A DNA stretch of 64,000 nucleotides from Chloroflexota bacterium. GTDB lineage: Bacteria; Chloroflexota; Ktedonobacteria; Ktedonobacterales; Ktedonobacteraceae. The notes under the pieces were generated by a model that saw nothing but the letters and a program-made list of their open reading frames with translations, did no database searches and was not told the DNA's origin. The DNA lies in the NCBI GenBank assembly GCA_005881495.1, contig VBHI01000220.1, forward strand, positions 15,096-79,095, given 5' to 3'. The position numbers were made by a program, and so were the translations under genes. Shown here one piece after another: positions 18,010 to 27,529 of this stretch; the stretch's first letter is position 1; each line of letters opens with the position of its first letter.

Positions 18010-19047
18010 TCATTGTGTGTGGGCGATGGCCAGCAAATCCGCCAACAATCCCTGTCCTGTTTGAATCCTGCCCGCGCCAGGGCCAATGACTGTTACTTCT
18101 AATAGCGTATCACTGTGAATAGTAATGGCATTCATTACGCCGTCTACGCGAGAGAGTGGATCACTGAGAGGCAACTCAATGGGTACAACTTTTGCTTCTA
18201 GCGTATCATTTTCTGGATGCGAGACTAAAGAAGCGATGAGCTTGATACGCCTGTCGTTCTCGATAGCTCTCCGCACCTGTTCCCCGGTGATAGAGGTAAT
18301 ACCCTGGCGGAAGACGTCAGCAGGTTTGAGGGAACGACCAAATACCAGGAAAGCCAGAATGAGAATCTTTGCCAGTGCATCGTACCCTTCAACATCAGCT
18401 GTGGGATCAGCTTCAGCGAAACCCAGGGCCTGGGCCTCGGCCAGAACTTCGCGGTAATCACGCCCGGTGGACATCGCGCTAAGTATGTAATTGGTCGTGC
18501 CATTGAGAATGCCACGAATAGCTGAGACGCTCGTACCGGCCATGCCTTCGCGAATGGTGCTCAGCACAGGAGTTCCTGCCATCACCGTTGATTCCATACG
18601 CAACTGCACAGCGTGTTGTTGGGCTAGCGCGAAGAGTTCCTGGGCTGCCAGCGCTGCAGGCCCTTTGTTGGCAGTGATGACATGCATACCCTGCGCAAGC
18701 GCTGCGCGAATGTGGCTCATACCTGGCTCTGCATCACGCAGGTTGGTGCCGGTTGCCTCTGCCAGCACATCTCCACCTGTGGCTTGGAGTCCATCCAATG
18801 GATGCGCCCAGTGTTGTATGCCAGGGTGTTCTGTGAGAGGACGTCGTGCCGCAGCTAGCTCTAAGAGAGTAGGAATATCCAGTCCATCCTCGCGATAAAT
18901 GAACCCGTGGCGAGCGTTAGCAACGCTGATCAGCGTCACTTCCAGCCCAAAATCATGTCTAAGCAAGGCTTGCTTTGTGGTGAGCAATTCGGCCAGACCC
19001 TGGCCAACGACACCGAAGCCGATAATAGAGAGGCAAATATGTTTCAT
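18010..19047 (-). CDS. hom: Homoserine dehydrogenase
   Basis: 345 residues. N-terminal NAD(P) fold IGFGVVGQGL, then EATGTN, TANKGP, the catalytic region GILNGTTNYIL and ADPTADVEGYDALAK. It reduces aspartate semialdehyde to homoserine (Thr/Met pathway). The length shows there is no C-terminal ACT domain, so threonine feedback is probably absent. The ATG at 19047 is preferred; TTG 19056 would overlap the murJ stop and has no spaced ribosome site. It directly follows murJ on the same transcript. Confidence 0.93.
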   Translation of the reverse strand: MKHICLSIIGFGVVGQGLAELLTTKQALLRHDFGLEVTLISVANARHGFIYREDGLDIPTLLELAAARRPLTEHPGIQHWAHPLDGLQATGGDVLAEATGTNLRDAEPGMSHIRAALAQGMHVITANKGPAALAAQELFALAQQHAVQLRMESTVMAGTPVLSTIREGMAGTSVSAIRGILNGTTNYILSAMSTGRDYREVLAEAQALGFAEADPTADVEGYDALAKILILAFLVFGRSLKPADVFRQGITSITGEQVRRAIENDRRIKLIASLVSHPENDTLEAKVVPIELPLSDPLSRVDGVMNAITIHSDTLLEVTVIGPGAGRIQTGQGLLADLLAIAHTQ

Positions 19048-19052
19048 AGTTT

Positions 19053-21419
19053 TCAAATCCAGGATAATTTAAGACGATCAAGTACGCGCTTCACCGGCCC
19101 TAGCTCTTCTATGCCCAGGCGGCGTGCTACTCTAATGTAGATAAAGACGCCCACAAACAACTCGATTGAAAGTTTTATCAGAGCTAACAGGGAGCCTCCA
19201 ATGCCTAAACCTACCCCCTCACGAGTAGTGACTAAAACATGATCAAGGGCAAAACGAATAATGAATACACCCACACCCATGGTCAGAGCAGCGAGTATGA
19301 TGCGGCCTACAAAGTTTGCCAGGGCACGCAATTGTAGCCCTCCGATGCGTTCATTCAGGAGCCAGATGAGCACAATCGCTTCAAGCGTGCCGGCAATGGA
19401 GGTGGAGAGTGCCAGGGCAAACGTTCCCCACTGCGGGCCCCAGACCGCCATATTTATGAGGATCAGGCTCAAAGCAATCTTAAAGATAAACTGGAGCACG
19501 CTCACAATAACGGGTGTGATACTATCGCGAAGAGCATAGAAAGAGCGTGTCAGTATTTCGACCGAGGAGAGACCGGCCAGACCAATAGCAAAGCCAGCGA
19601 GGGGGAAAGTGGTGTATATGGCGCTCTGCAGGTTGTAGGCGCCATGTTCGAGGAGTACCTGGACGATTGGCAATCCTAATACGATCAGGCCAACACTCGA
19701 GGGAATCGACAGAAACAGGATGCTGCGCAGGGTTTCCTGAATGATACTGCGCAGGCGGTCGAAACGCCCCTTCGCGACATTCTCCGCCAATGTCGGGAAG
19801 GCCGCGGTCGAGACAGCCATACCAAAAATACCGAGGGGCAGCAGCAGTATCTGGAGCGCCTGGTAGTACTGGGTAACCAGTCCGTTGACCAGGTCCGCGG
19901 CAAAGATCACGCCGAGATACGTGATAAGATAGCGGTCTACAAATATGGAAAAGTAGAGCATTGCGGCATTGATGATGCGCGGAACCATCATACGGCCAAT
20001 CTGAATGACGCCGGGATGACGCCAGTCAAAGGAGAAGGTGTAGCGCATACCAACTTTGACAAGACCAGGAATCTGGATAGCCACTTGTAGGATAGCGCCT
20101 AAGACAACACCCCATGTTGCTGCATAGGCAGCGAAGGTCAAATCGCTGCGCTGTCCGTGATATGCCAGGTATACGCCGGGCAGAAGGCCGATGATAATGC
20201 CCACGTTGTAGAGGACTGTGCCAATGGCGGGCAGCAGGAAATGTTGTCGTGCATTTAAGATGGAGGTGACGATGACACCTCCGCCAAGCACAATTGCTTG
20301 CAAGAGCATAATCCTGGCTAGCGAGATAATCAAATTGATGTGTGCAGCATAGACCTGCGGGCTTTCAGTGGTAGGTTTGGGATTGTAGAGCGGTATGATT
20401 TGTCCGGCGGAAATGATAGCGAGCAGCGCCAGAACGAGCATGATAGCGATGGCAAGGTTGAGCGCCGCGCTAGCGATATGCCAGGCGGACTTTTCATCGT
20501 TATCACCAGCCATGTATTTGGTAAAGACGGGAATAAAGGCTGAGGCGAGCGCGCCACCTGCTACAACGTTAAAGATAAAATCGGGAATAAAAAAAGCCTG
20601 TAAATAGGCATCGGAAGTAGCCCCTGCTCCAAAGACGAAAGCAAATAGAAGAGTGCGCAGCAGGCCGAATACACGGCTGACGACGAAGGCGCCAGTCAAG
20701 ATAAAGGTAGCTCTACGGATATTCACCCGTTGGATCATGCCGGTGTCTTGAGATGCTTCCGACGCAGGCAGTAGAGAACTGGCGGGGTCGATTACTTGTC
20801 CTGAAGGGCTACTCTGCGCGAGAATGGGCAAGGAATCTGTTGGAGGTATAGGTGATACTTCCATGGGCGTCGCTGTCGGCGCTCCTTGTCGCATAGATGG
20901 CGCTGCACCGGCTCTCCAGGATGGTGACACTTGTGCAGAAGTGGCAGGGAAAGGTGGCCTGGCCTCAGCAGAACGATTCTGACTCCAGGGCGGGAAAATA
21001 CTGGTCACGTCTGGTTGCATGCGCCGTTGTTGCCGACGCATGCGCTCCTCGCGCAACTGTTGGAGGCGGGCCTGGCGCAGCGCGGGGAGATGCTGAGAGG
21101 GCTGGGGCGTTTCGTAGTACTGATACTCCATACCCTGTCCAAGGCCGAGCGAACTCCCCATATCAGCGATTGGCTCCTGGTAGCGCGGTGGCTGCGGCTG
21201 CTGTGTTTCCCCTTCCTGTGACTGGTGTGGGTACAGTGGAGAAGGTTGTTGTAGTTGTGGCTGGGGAGATGGATACACTGACGGCTGTGGCGCAACTGGT
21301 GGTTGCTGCGCCATTATGTTGGGCGGTTCCTGCTCGTATTGCCAGCCGTAGTAGCCCTGCTGCCCTGCTTGTCTCTGTCCTTGTGGTGGCTGGGGTGGTA
21401 GTTGTTCTTCGTTTCCCAC
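19053..21419 (-). CDS. murJ: MurJ/MviN lipid II flippase with long cytoplasmic N-terminal tail
   Basis: 788 residues against about 520 for typical MurJ. Residues 1 to about 230 are a disordered Pro/Gln-rich tail; then follow the 14-helix MviN core (start near FILTGAFVVSRVFGLLRTLLFA) with the family block for lipid II transport across the membrane. It supplies precursors for peptidoglycan. The tail is a plausible docking or phosphorylation region, compare the mycobacterial MviN tail bound by FhaA. Upstream is the divergent manC gene; downstream hom starts within 6 nt of the stop. Confidence 0.9.
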   Translation of the reverse strand: MGNEEQLPPQPPQGQRQAGQQGYYGWQYEQEPPNIMAQQPPVAPQPSVYPSPQPQLQQPSPLYPHQSQEGETQQPQPPRYQEPIADMGSSLGLGQGMEYQYYETPQPSQHLPALRQARLQQLREERMRRQQRRMQPDVTSIFPPWSQNRSAEARPPFPATSAQVSPSWRAGAAPSMRQGAPTATPMEVSPIPPTDSLPILAQSSPSGQVIDPASSLLPASEASQDTGMIQRVNIRRATFILTGAFVVSRVFGLLRTLLFAFVFGAGATSDAYLQAFFIPDFIFNVVAGGALASAFIPVFTKYMAGDNDEKSAWHIASAALNLAIAIMLVLALLAIISAGQIIPLYNPKPTTESPQVYAAHINLIISLARIMLLQAIVLGGGVIVTSILNARQHFLLPAIGTVLYNVGIIIGLLPGVYLAYHGQRSDLTFAAYAATWGVVLGAILQVAIQIPGLVKVGMRYTFSFDWRHPGVIQIGRMMVPRIINAAMLYFSIFVDRYLITYLGVIFAADLVNGLVTQYYQALQILLLPLGIFGMAVSTAAFPTLAENVAKGRFDRLRSIIQETLRSILFLSIPSSVGLIVLGLPIVQVLLEHGAYNLQSAIYTTFPLAGFAIGLAGLSSVEILTRSFYALRDSITPVIVSVLQFIFKIALSLILINMAVWGPQWGTFALALSTSIAGTLEAIVLIWLLNERIGGLQLRALANFVGRIILAALTMGVGVFIIRFALDHVLVTTREGVGLGIGGSLLALIKLSIELFVGVFIYIRVARRLGIEELGPVKRVLDRLKLSWI

Positions 21420-21580
21420 TATGCCCGCTCTATAGGTCTATATTCAATCAATGTCTTCCAGATTTTTATTGCTGCTTTTCTTTAGGTCTGATTTGAAAGG
21501 TTGTGGTTCAGTATTGTTTGTCCAGCATACCATAATTGGGGTATTCTGACCAGAGTGAGTTACTTTAGGTTTTGCCCCAT

Positions 21581-21609
21581 TTGACACAATCCTTGAACCC
21601 CTATACAAT
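21581..21609 (+). promoter_or_regulatory. Sigma-70-type promoter of manC
   Basis: TTGACA at 21581-21586, a 17-nt spacer, and TACAAT at 21604-21609. This is an almost perfect housekeeping promoter about 83 nt upstream of the ATG at 21692, with the start site expected near 21616. Confidence 0.75.
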
Positions 21610-21691
21610 CCTAGCATCGTTAGCAAATTGTGCACAATGTGGTGCGCGGTTCGTGGTAAATATATTTGATGTGAGGTAGGTTAACGTTTGT

Positions 21692-22759
21692 ATGGAACAT
21701 CTCAACGCGGTGATTCTGGCTGGTGGGAGCGGGACGCGGCTGTGGCCGCTGAGCACACCCAGTTTCCCTAAGCAATTTCTGCCACTTCCCAGTGGTAAAA
21801 GTATGATACAAGAAACGCTGGCGCGAATCGCGCCGCTTATTTCGCTCGAGCGCGCCTGGGTTGTCACCGGACGTGCTACGGTCGGGTTAGTCTATGAACA
21901 CTTGCCATCTATCCCCATGGATCATATTCTCGGTGAGCCGGTGGGTCGTAATTCGGCGCCTGCTATCGCCTGGATTGCGGCCGTCATTGCACGGCGTGAC
22001 CCGCAAGCAATCATGGCCTCGTTCCATGCCGACGCGGTAGTTACCAATGTTGCAGCAATGACCCAATCGCTGCGGCTTGCTTATACATTGGCCGAACAGG
22101 GGTACCTGGTGACACTGGGTGTCAAACCAACTGCTCCCGAAACGGGCTTTGGTTATATCCGTTATGCCGACCAGGTGGGTGAAGGGTATGGGCAGCGGGC
22201 TTTCTTGGCCGCGCGTTTCGTCGAGAAACCCAATCTGCCGACGGCGCAGAGCTACTTGAAGGATGGCCACTATGTGTGGAACAGCGGCATGTTTGTCTGG
22301 AAAGTCGAGGCGATCCTGGCTGAAATGCGTACCCATCTTCCTGAACTGGCACGAAAAATTGATAGCATCGTCAGCGCGATGGGAACGCCAGAGGAAACCT
22401 GGACCATTGATGAAATCTGGCCAGCGCTAACGCCTATTTCGATCGATCACGGTATTTTGGAGAAGACGAAGAATCTTGTCGTTATACCTGCCGATCTTGG
22501 CTGGAATGACGTTGGCAACTGGGAACAGTACGGCTCTCTCTTCCCTTCCAACGCACAGGGCGTGGGCGCTATTGGCAGTCACATGGGCCTGGAATGCCAC
22601 AATGTCTTTGTGTACAATTCTACAGCGCGTCAGGTGTATACTATTGGCCTGGAAGATATCGTTGTTGTTGAAGTGGCCGATACGACTATAATCTGTCATA
22701 AAGATCATGTGCAGCGTGTGAAAGAGCTGGCGGAGCTTCAGCAGAAAAAAGGGCAATAA
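21692..22759 (+). CDS. manC: Mannose-1-phosphate guanylyltransferase
   Basis: 355 residues. The nucleotidyl-transfer signature is VILAGGSGTRLWPLS near the N-terminus, with FPKQFLPL next; FVEKPN and NSGMFVWK follow, all typical of GDP-mannose pyrophosphorylases. It lacks the extra phosphomannose isomerase domain of long ManC proteins. It makes GDP-mannose for surface glycans, in keeping with the LCP and GT genes nearby. GTGAGGTAGG lies upstream of the ATG. Confidence 0.92.
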   Translation: MEHLNAVILAGGSGTRLWPLSTPSFPKQFLPLPSGKSMIQETLARIAPLISLERAWVVTGRATVGLVYEHLPSIPMDHILGEPVGRNSAPAIAWIAAVIARRDPQAIMASFHADAVVTNVAAMTQSLRLAYTLAEQGYLVTLGVKPTAPETGFGYIRYADQVGEGYGQRAFLAARFVEKPNLPTAQSYLKDGHYVWNSGMFVWKVEAILAEMRTHLPELARKIDSIVSAMGTPEETWTIDEIWPALTPISIDHGILEKTKNLVVIPADLGWNDVGNWEQYGSLFPSNAQGVGAIGSHMGLECHNVFVYNSTARQVYTIGLEDIVVVEVADTTIICHKDHVQRVKELAELQQKKGQ

Positions 22760-22769
22760 AGAATAACAC

Positions 22770-22814
22770 ATAGAAGGGTGGTGTATCCTCGTGAGGATGT
22801 CCCCGCTCTTCTAT
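22770..22814 (+). terminator. Nested hairpin after manC
   Basis: Outer arms ATAGAAG (22770-22776) and CTTCTAT (22808-22814) enclose a perfect inner stem ATCCTC-GT-GAGGAT (22785-22798). It lies between manC and the next promoter. Confidence 0.5.
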
Positions 22815-22815
22815 A

Positions 22816-22824
22816 TGCTATAAT
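22816..22824 (+). promoter_or_regulatory. Extended -10 element ahead of gamma-glutamyltransferase
   Basis: TGC-TATAAT with consensus hexamer at 22819-22824, 34 nt upstream of ATG 22858. The same 11-mer ATGCTATAAT context recurs upstream of the HD gene at 52.5 kb. Confidence 0.6.
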
Positions 22825-22857
22825 AAATGCAACTCTAATTGGTGCTGTGCTGTAGAA

Positions 22858-24534
22858 ATGGAGTCTCCCGCTATGCTCTCCGAACAACCCGTGCTGGGTA
22901 CGCGCGGCATGGTCGCATGTGCTCACTACCTCGCCACTCAGGCTGGACTTTCAATATTGACGCAGGGTGGAAACGCCATTGACGCTGCCATTGCTGCTAA
23001 CGCGGCTATGACAGTTGTCTATCCATCATCCTGTTCTGCAGGCGGTGATATTTTCATGCTCATTTGGGAGGCGAAATCACGGCGACTTTATGCCTTAAAT
23101 GGCAGCGGGCGCGCTCCTCGCGGCATGACGCCTGAGTACTTGTTGTCCAGGAATATGCAAGAGATTCCCGAGACAGGGCCACTTTCTATCAATGTGCCAG
23201 GCGCGGTTGATGGCTGGTTTGAGGCTTTGGGCCGTTTTGGGAGACTATCAGCAGAGACAATCTTTGCGCCAGCCGTCGCCTACGCGGAAGAAGGTATGCC
23301 AGTCAGCCCCAAGTTGAGTGGCTGGATACGCCGTGGCGAGCGCATACTCAAACCCTGGGAGAGTACGACGGCAGTCTTCCTGCCTGGCGGCCAGCCCTTG
23401 AAAACTGGCGCGATATTGCGCCAACCTGACCTGGCCAGAACCTATCGAATGCTGGCGAAAGATGGGCGCGATGCCTTTTATCGCGGCCCGTTAGGCCGCT
23501 CGATCACTGGATATGTACAACGCTGTGGTGGGGTGCTCTCGCAGGAGGATCTACAAGCTCATCGCTCCGATTGGGTTGAGGCGATCTCTACCAATTACCG
23601 GGGGTATGACGTCTTCGAATTTCCCCCCAATTCGCAGGGCATTGCTGCACTGGAGATGCTCAATATTCTTGAAGGCTTTGATCTCAAATCACTGGGACAC
23701 CAGACGGCAGAATACCTGCACTTGCTCCTTGAAGCAAAAAAACTGGCCTTTGCTGATCGCGACCGCTATGTCTCAGATCCAGCGTTTGTGGATGTGCCAG
23801 TTGACCGTCTTTTAAGCAAGGCGTATGCTGAAGAACAACGTGGCAGGATTGACCCTAAGAAGGCGACGCCGTATTTTGTCGCGGGCCTTGAAAAAGATGG
23901 CGATACGACGTATCTTTGCGCGGCGGACAGCGAAGGGAATGTCGTTTCTTTAATTCAGAGCCTCTACCATGGTTTTGGAAGCGGAATCATTGGCGGTGAT
24001 ACGGGGGTATTGTTGCATAACCGTGGCTCGTACTTCTCTCTTGATCCGCGCCATGTTAATTACCTGCAACCGGGGAAACGCACGATGCACACCCTCACGC
24101 CGGCGATGGTTTTCAAGAATGGTGTGCCATATATCGCCCTGGGATCAATGGGAGGCGATGCTCAACCGCAGATTCACGTGCAGGTACTTTCGGCCATCAT
24201 TGACTTCGGATTGAATGTCCAGCAGGCAATCACGGCCCCGCGCTGGCGCAGCGGGCGCGTGAGAGTAGCATCGCCGCACAAGGGACGGCAAATAGGTGGT
24301 CAGCGCGGCGTTGATGAACACCTGGAGGGCAACATAGTTGAAGCGGTAATGATGGAGAGGCGCTTTATGAGTGGTGTAGCTCTTGAACTCGATTTACTCG
24401 GTCATCGTACCATTGTGGAAAGCTTGTGGGAGGATGGAATGGGTCATGCTCAAGCTATTCTCATCAATCCAGATACACATATTTTTGAGGGGGCTGCCGA
24501 CCCACGCTGTGATGGTCTCGCGCTTGGTTGGTAG
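22858..24534 (+). CDS. ggt: Gamma-glutamyltransferase family protein
   Basis: 558 residues, full length. GGNAIDAAIAAN and NVPGAVDGW mark the large subunit. The autocleavage/catalytic Thr lies in DTTYLCAADSEG (T350), where the small subunit would begin. GGDAQPQ follows near the C-terminus. No signal peptide is seen, so it may be cytoplasmic; other members of this branch are acylases. The start is uncertain: ATG 22873 has GGAG at 22860-22863 and may be the true start, while 22858 lacks a ribosome site. The substrate (glutathione or another gamma-glutamyl compound) is not predictable. Confidence 0.87.
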   Translation: MESPAMLSEQPVLGTRGMVACAHYLATQAGLSILTQGGNAIDAAIAANAAMTVVYPSSCSAGGDIFMLIWEAKSRRLYALNGSGRAPRGMTPEYLLSRNMQEIPETGPLSINVPGAVDGWFEALGRFGRLSAETIFAPAVAYAEEGMPVSPKLSGWIRRGERILKPWESTTAVFLPGGQPLKTGAILRQPDLARTYRMLAKDGRDAFYRGPLGRSITGYVQRCGGVLSQEDLQAHRSDWVEAISTNYRGYDVFEFPPNSQGIAALEMLNILEGFDLKSLGHQTAEYLHLLLEAKKLAFADRDRYVSDPAFVDVPVDRLLSKAYAEEQRGRIDPKKATPYFVAGLEKDGDTTYLCAADSEGNVVSLIQSLYHGFGSGIIGGDTGVLLHNRGSYFSLDPRHVNYLQPGKRTMHTLTPAMVFKNGVPYIALGSMGGDAQPQIHVQVLSAIIDFGLNVQQAITAPRWRSGRVRVASPHKGRQIGGQRGVDEHLEGNIVEAVMMERRFMSGVALELDLLGHRTIVESLWEDGMGHAQAILINPDTHIFEGAADPRCDGLALGW

Positions 24535-24582
24535 CAAGTTATTGTGGGCAGAAAAAGTTAGTAGTACCGAAGGATGGAATGT

Positions 24583-25527
24583 ATGACCACGAAGCCATAT
24601 CGCCATGCAATCCCCGCAGATATTCTGGCGCTCTCACATGAGCGTGATATGTTACGTAGAAAAGGTCAATACGACCGGGCAGATGCCCTGAAACGGCAGA
24701 TTGAGGAGGCTGGCTATGCTATTAAAGATAATCCTCATGGAGCACATTTAATCATTCTTCCAAGCATTGAAGTAGACGGCAACACCTATCGCACTGCGCG
24801 CCAATTACCTTCTCTGCTTGATGAAGCTGACACCTGTTTGTTTTCAGTCAATGTCCTGGCTCACGATAGCTTTGAGCAAACACAGCGCTGTTTGCAGAGC
24901 ATCCAGCGTTTTGCGGGCCGAAACGACATTGAGATCATTCTGGTAGATAATGCTTCACGAGACGAATTGAGCATTTGGTCGGCAACATTGCAACATGCTG
25001 ATACGCACGTCCATGTCCTGCGCATCAGCCGCACCATGGGTGAGGCAGAAGCGCGCAACATTGGCTTGAAGCAGAGTCGTGGACGCTACATTCTCTTGCT
25101 TGACAGTAGTGTTGAGTTAACCGGCGATGTTTTCACTCCACTGGCAAAGGCGTTGGCGAATGAGAAAATCGGTATCACCGGTCTGCACGGTTTACGTACC
25201 GACGATTTGCGCCATTTTGAGGAGAGCCAGGGCTCGAAGGTTGAAGTGGTCGACAAACTCTGTATGGCTTTCAGGCGGAAGCTACTCAAGGAGGTAGGTT
25301 TCTTCGACGAAGGTTACCGCTTCCCCTACTATATGGACATTGATTTTAACTTCGCCGTGCGTAATAACGGGGCAAAAATTATTGTAACGCCAGACTTGCC
25401 TGTGACCTGTTATCCAGTTCTGCAATATGCTGACTTGTCTGATGCGGAACGGACCAGGTTGACCAGGAGGAACTTCTATCGTTTCCTTGATAAATGGGGC
25501 GATCGGGAAGATTTATTAAAGGATTAA
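24583..25527 (+). CDS. GT2 glycosyltransferase fused to a CysRS C-terminal-like helical motif
   Basis: 314 residues. Residues about 5-50 (ALSHERDMLRRKGQYDRADALKRQIEE then GYAIKDNPHG) closely resemble the small C-terminal segment of cysteinyl-tRNA synthetases. The rest is a GT-A fold: NVLAHDSFEQTQRCLQS, IILVDNASRDE, GEAEARNIGLKQS, LLLDSSVEL, and a DIDFNFAVRN end motif. This domain joining is unusual. ATG 24583 is preferred over 24574 because AAGGATGGA is correctly spaced from it. It is followed by pepF after 23 nt. Sugar donor and acceptor are unknown. Confidence 0.8.
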   Translation: MTTKPYRHAIPADILALSHERDMLRRKGQYDRADALKRQIEEAGYAIKDNPHGAHLIILPSIEVDGNTYRTARQLPSLLDEADTCLFSVNVLAHDSFEQTQRCLQSIQRFAGRNDIEIILVDNASRDELSIWSATLQHADTHVHVLRISRTMGEAEARNIGLKQSRGRYILLLDSSVELTGDVFTPLAKALANEKIGITGLHGLRTDDLRHFEESQGSKVEVVDKLCMAFRRKLLKEVGFFDEGYRFPYYMDIDFNFAVRNNGAKIIVTPDLPVTCYPVLQYADLSDAERTRLTRRNFYRFLDKWGDREDLLKD

Positions 25528-25550
25528 CCTTACTGTTAAGGAGTCAAACA

Positions 25551-27347
25551 TTGCAGACATTAAAGAAGCGAGCAGAGATTCCTGTGGAGTTTACGTGGAA
25601 TCTCGAAAGTATTTTCCCAACAAATGATGACTGGGAGCGCGATTATCAAGCCCTGCAACAGCGGTTGCCTGAATTGGAAGCACTGGCAGGAACGTTAGCC
25701 CAGCGTGGGCAGGCATTGCTTACGGTCTTACAAAAGCGCGATGAAATATATGAGAAACTTGAGCACCTGTATGTCTATGCTTCAATGCGCAAAGATGAGG
25801 ATACAACCAATAGCACATACCAGGGAATGGCCGACAGGGCTGTGCAACTCTATGTACGTACCTCTACGGTTTCCTCGTTTATTGAACCTGAAATACTGGC
25901 GCTGCCTCAAGCTACGCTTGACCAGTTCGTGCAAGAAACCCCTGGTCTAGCGATCTATGGGCAACAGTTGCACGACTTAAATCGCAAGCGAGCGCATATC
26001 CGCTCCGCGGAAATTGAGGCAGTACTGGCTGCGGCAGGGGAAATGGCGGAAGGCCCTGGTAGTGTCTTCACCATGATTGACAACGCGGACCTCAAACTTC
26101 CCACCATTAAAGATGAGGAAGGCGAGGAGGTGGAACTGACAAAAGGGAACTACCAGTTATTCATTCGGAGCACGAATCGGCAGGTGCGCAAGGATGTCTT
26201 CGAGGGTTTACATAGGACGTTCTTGAAGCAGCGCAATACTATTGCATCGACGCTGGCGGCGCAGGTGAAAGCTGACATTTTTTACACAATGCAGCACAAA
26301 TATAGTTCCTGCCGTGAACGTGCCCTCGCGCGATATAACATTCCAGTGAGTGTGTACGACAACCTTGTTGAAACCGTCAGCGAGCGTATACCGCTCCTCA
26401 ACCGCTACCTCAAGCTGCGCAAACGCGTCCTGCAGCTTGATCAGCTGCATATGTACGATCTCTATGTCCCGATTGTCGAGGAAACACGGGAAGAAATCAG
26501 CTATCAGCAGGCGTGCGATACTGTGGTAAAAGCACTAACTCCTTTAGGGGAAAACTATGTAAGCGTGCTCAAGCAGGGTTTGGCGCAACGCTGGATCGAT
26601 GTCTTTGAGACACTTGGCAAACGCGGTGGTGCGTATAGCGGCGGGGCATATGGTACGCAACCCTTTATTCTCCTGAATTACCAGAATAACCGCGATAGCA
26701 TGTATACATTGGCGCATGAACTGGGACACTCCATGCACTCGTACTATACACGCAAGTATCAGCCCTACCAATATGGTGACTATACTATCTTTGTGGCCGA
26801 AGTTGCCTCTACGCTGAACGAGGGACTGCTGACAGAGCACCTGTTGAAGACGACTTCTGACCGGGCTTTACGGCTGGCTATTCTGAACCACTCCCTGGAG
26901 GGATTCCGTGGCACGCTCTTCCGCCAGACGATGTTCGCGGAGTTTGAACAGCAAATTCATAGCCGGGCGGAACAAGGCGAACCATTAACGGCTGATACAC
27001 TAAGCGCGCTCTTTCACGCCCTCAACGAAAAGTATTATGGGGGAGAGACATTCATTGATGAACTGATTGATATTGAGTGGGCGCGTATACCGCACTTCTA
27101 TAGCAGTTTCTATGTCTATCAGTATTCCACCGGTATCTCCGCAGCATCTGCTCTCGTACAACAGATCCTGCACGAAGGAAAGCCAGCGGTGGAACGTTAT
27201 CTGAAGTTCCTCAGCAGTGGCTCTTCCGATTACAGTATTGAGCTGTTGAAGAAGGCAGGAGTAGATATGACCTCCCCGCAGCCGGTGCGGCAGGCCTTAC
27301 AGCTTTTTGAGTCACACCTGTCACAAATGGAAGACTTGATGCAGTAG
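25551..27347 (+). CDS. pepF: Oligoendopeptidase F (M3 family)
   Basis: 598 residues. The zinc motif HELGHS (residues 389-394) with the downstream Glu in EVASTLNEGLLTE identifies the M3B family; ESIFPTNDDW at the start and the GGAYSGGAYGTQPFILLN loop are family hallmarks. Cytoplasmic, hydrolyses medium-size peptides. The start is TTG 25551, set by AAGGAG at 25538-25543 with 7-nt spacing; an upstream in-frame ATG at 25494 lies inside the preceding gene. Confidence 0.93.
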   Translation: MQTLKKRAEIPVEFTWNLESIFPTNDDWERDYQALQQRLPELEALAGTLAQRGQALLTVLQKRDEIYEKLEHLYVYASMRKDEDTTNSTYQGMADRAVQLYVRTSTVSSFIEPEILALPQATLDQFVQETPGLAIYGQQLHDLNRKRAHIRSAEIEAVLAAAGEMAEGPGSVFTMIDNADLKLPTIKDEEGEEVELTKGNYQLFIRSTNRQVRKDVFEGLHRTFLKQRNTIASTLAAQVKADIFYTMQHKYSSCRERALARYNIPVSVYDNLVETVSERIPLLNRYLKLRKRVLQLDQLHMYDLYVPIVEETREEISYQQACDTVVKALTPLGENYVSVLKQGLAQRWIDVFETLGKRGGAYSGGAYGTQPFILLNYQNNRDSMYTLAHELGHSMHSYYTRKYQPYQYGDYTIFVAEVASTLNEGLLTEHLLKTTSDRALRLAILNHSLEGFRGTLFRQTMFAEFEQQIHSRAEQGEPLTADTLSALFHALNEKYYGGETFIDELIDIEWARIPHFYSSFYVYQYSTGISAASALVQQILHEGKPAVERYLKFLSSGSSDYSIELLKKAGVDMTSPQPVRQALQLFESHLSQMEDLMQ

Positions 27348-27357
27348 AAATCTGTCT

Positions 27358-27407
27358 GAAGAGAGAAAAAGCATATTGTGGCACCACAATATGCTTTTTC
27401 TCTCTTC
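27358..27407. terminator. Perfect 24-bp hairpin after pepF
   Basis: GAAGAGAGAAAAAGCATATT... and its exact complement form 24 paired bases around a minimal CA centre. The left arm carries A5 and the right arm T5, so it can terminate in both directions. Confidence 0.8.
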
Positions 27408-27529
27408 AAAATTTTCTTACAATGAGCAGGGTTGTTGCTGAGAAAACTTACAAGGGAGCGTACAGCAAACTATGGTTGGAGACAAACTAGACGTGATGGT
27501 TTGCGTGTAGCAACAACAGGGAGGATAAG

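Noticed and set aside
20897..21496. 199-codon plus-strand frame over the murJ N-terminal tail
   Set aside because: The repetitive Pro/Gln codons of the tail leave the opposite strand free of stops by composition; no family likeness.
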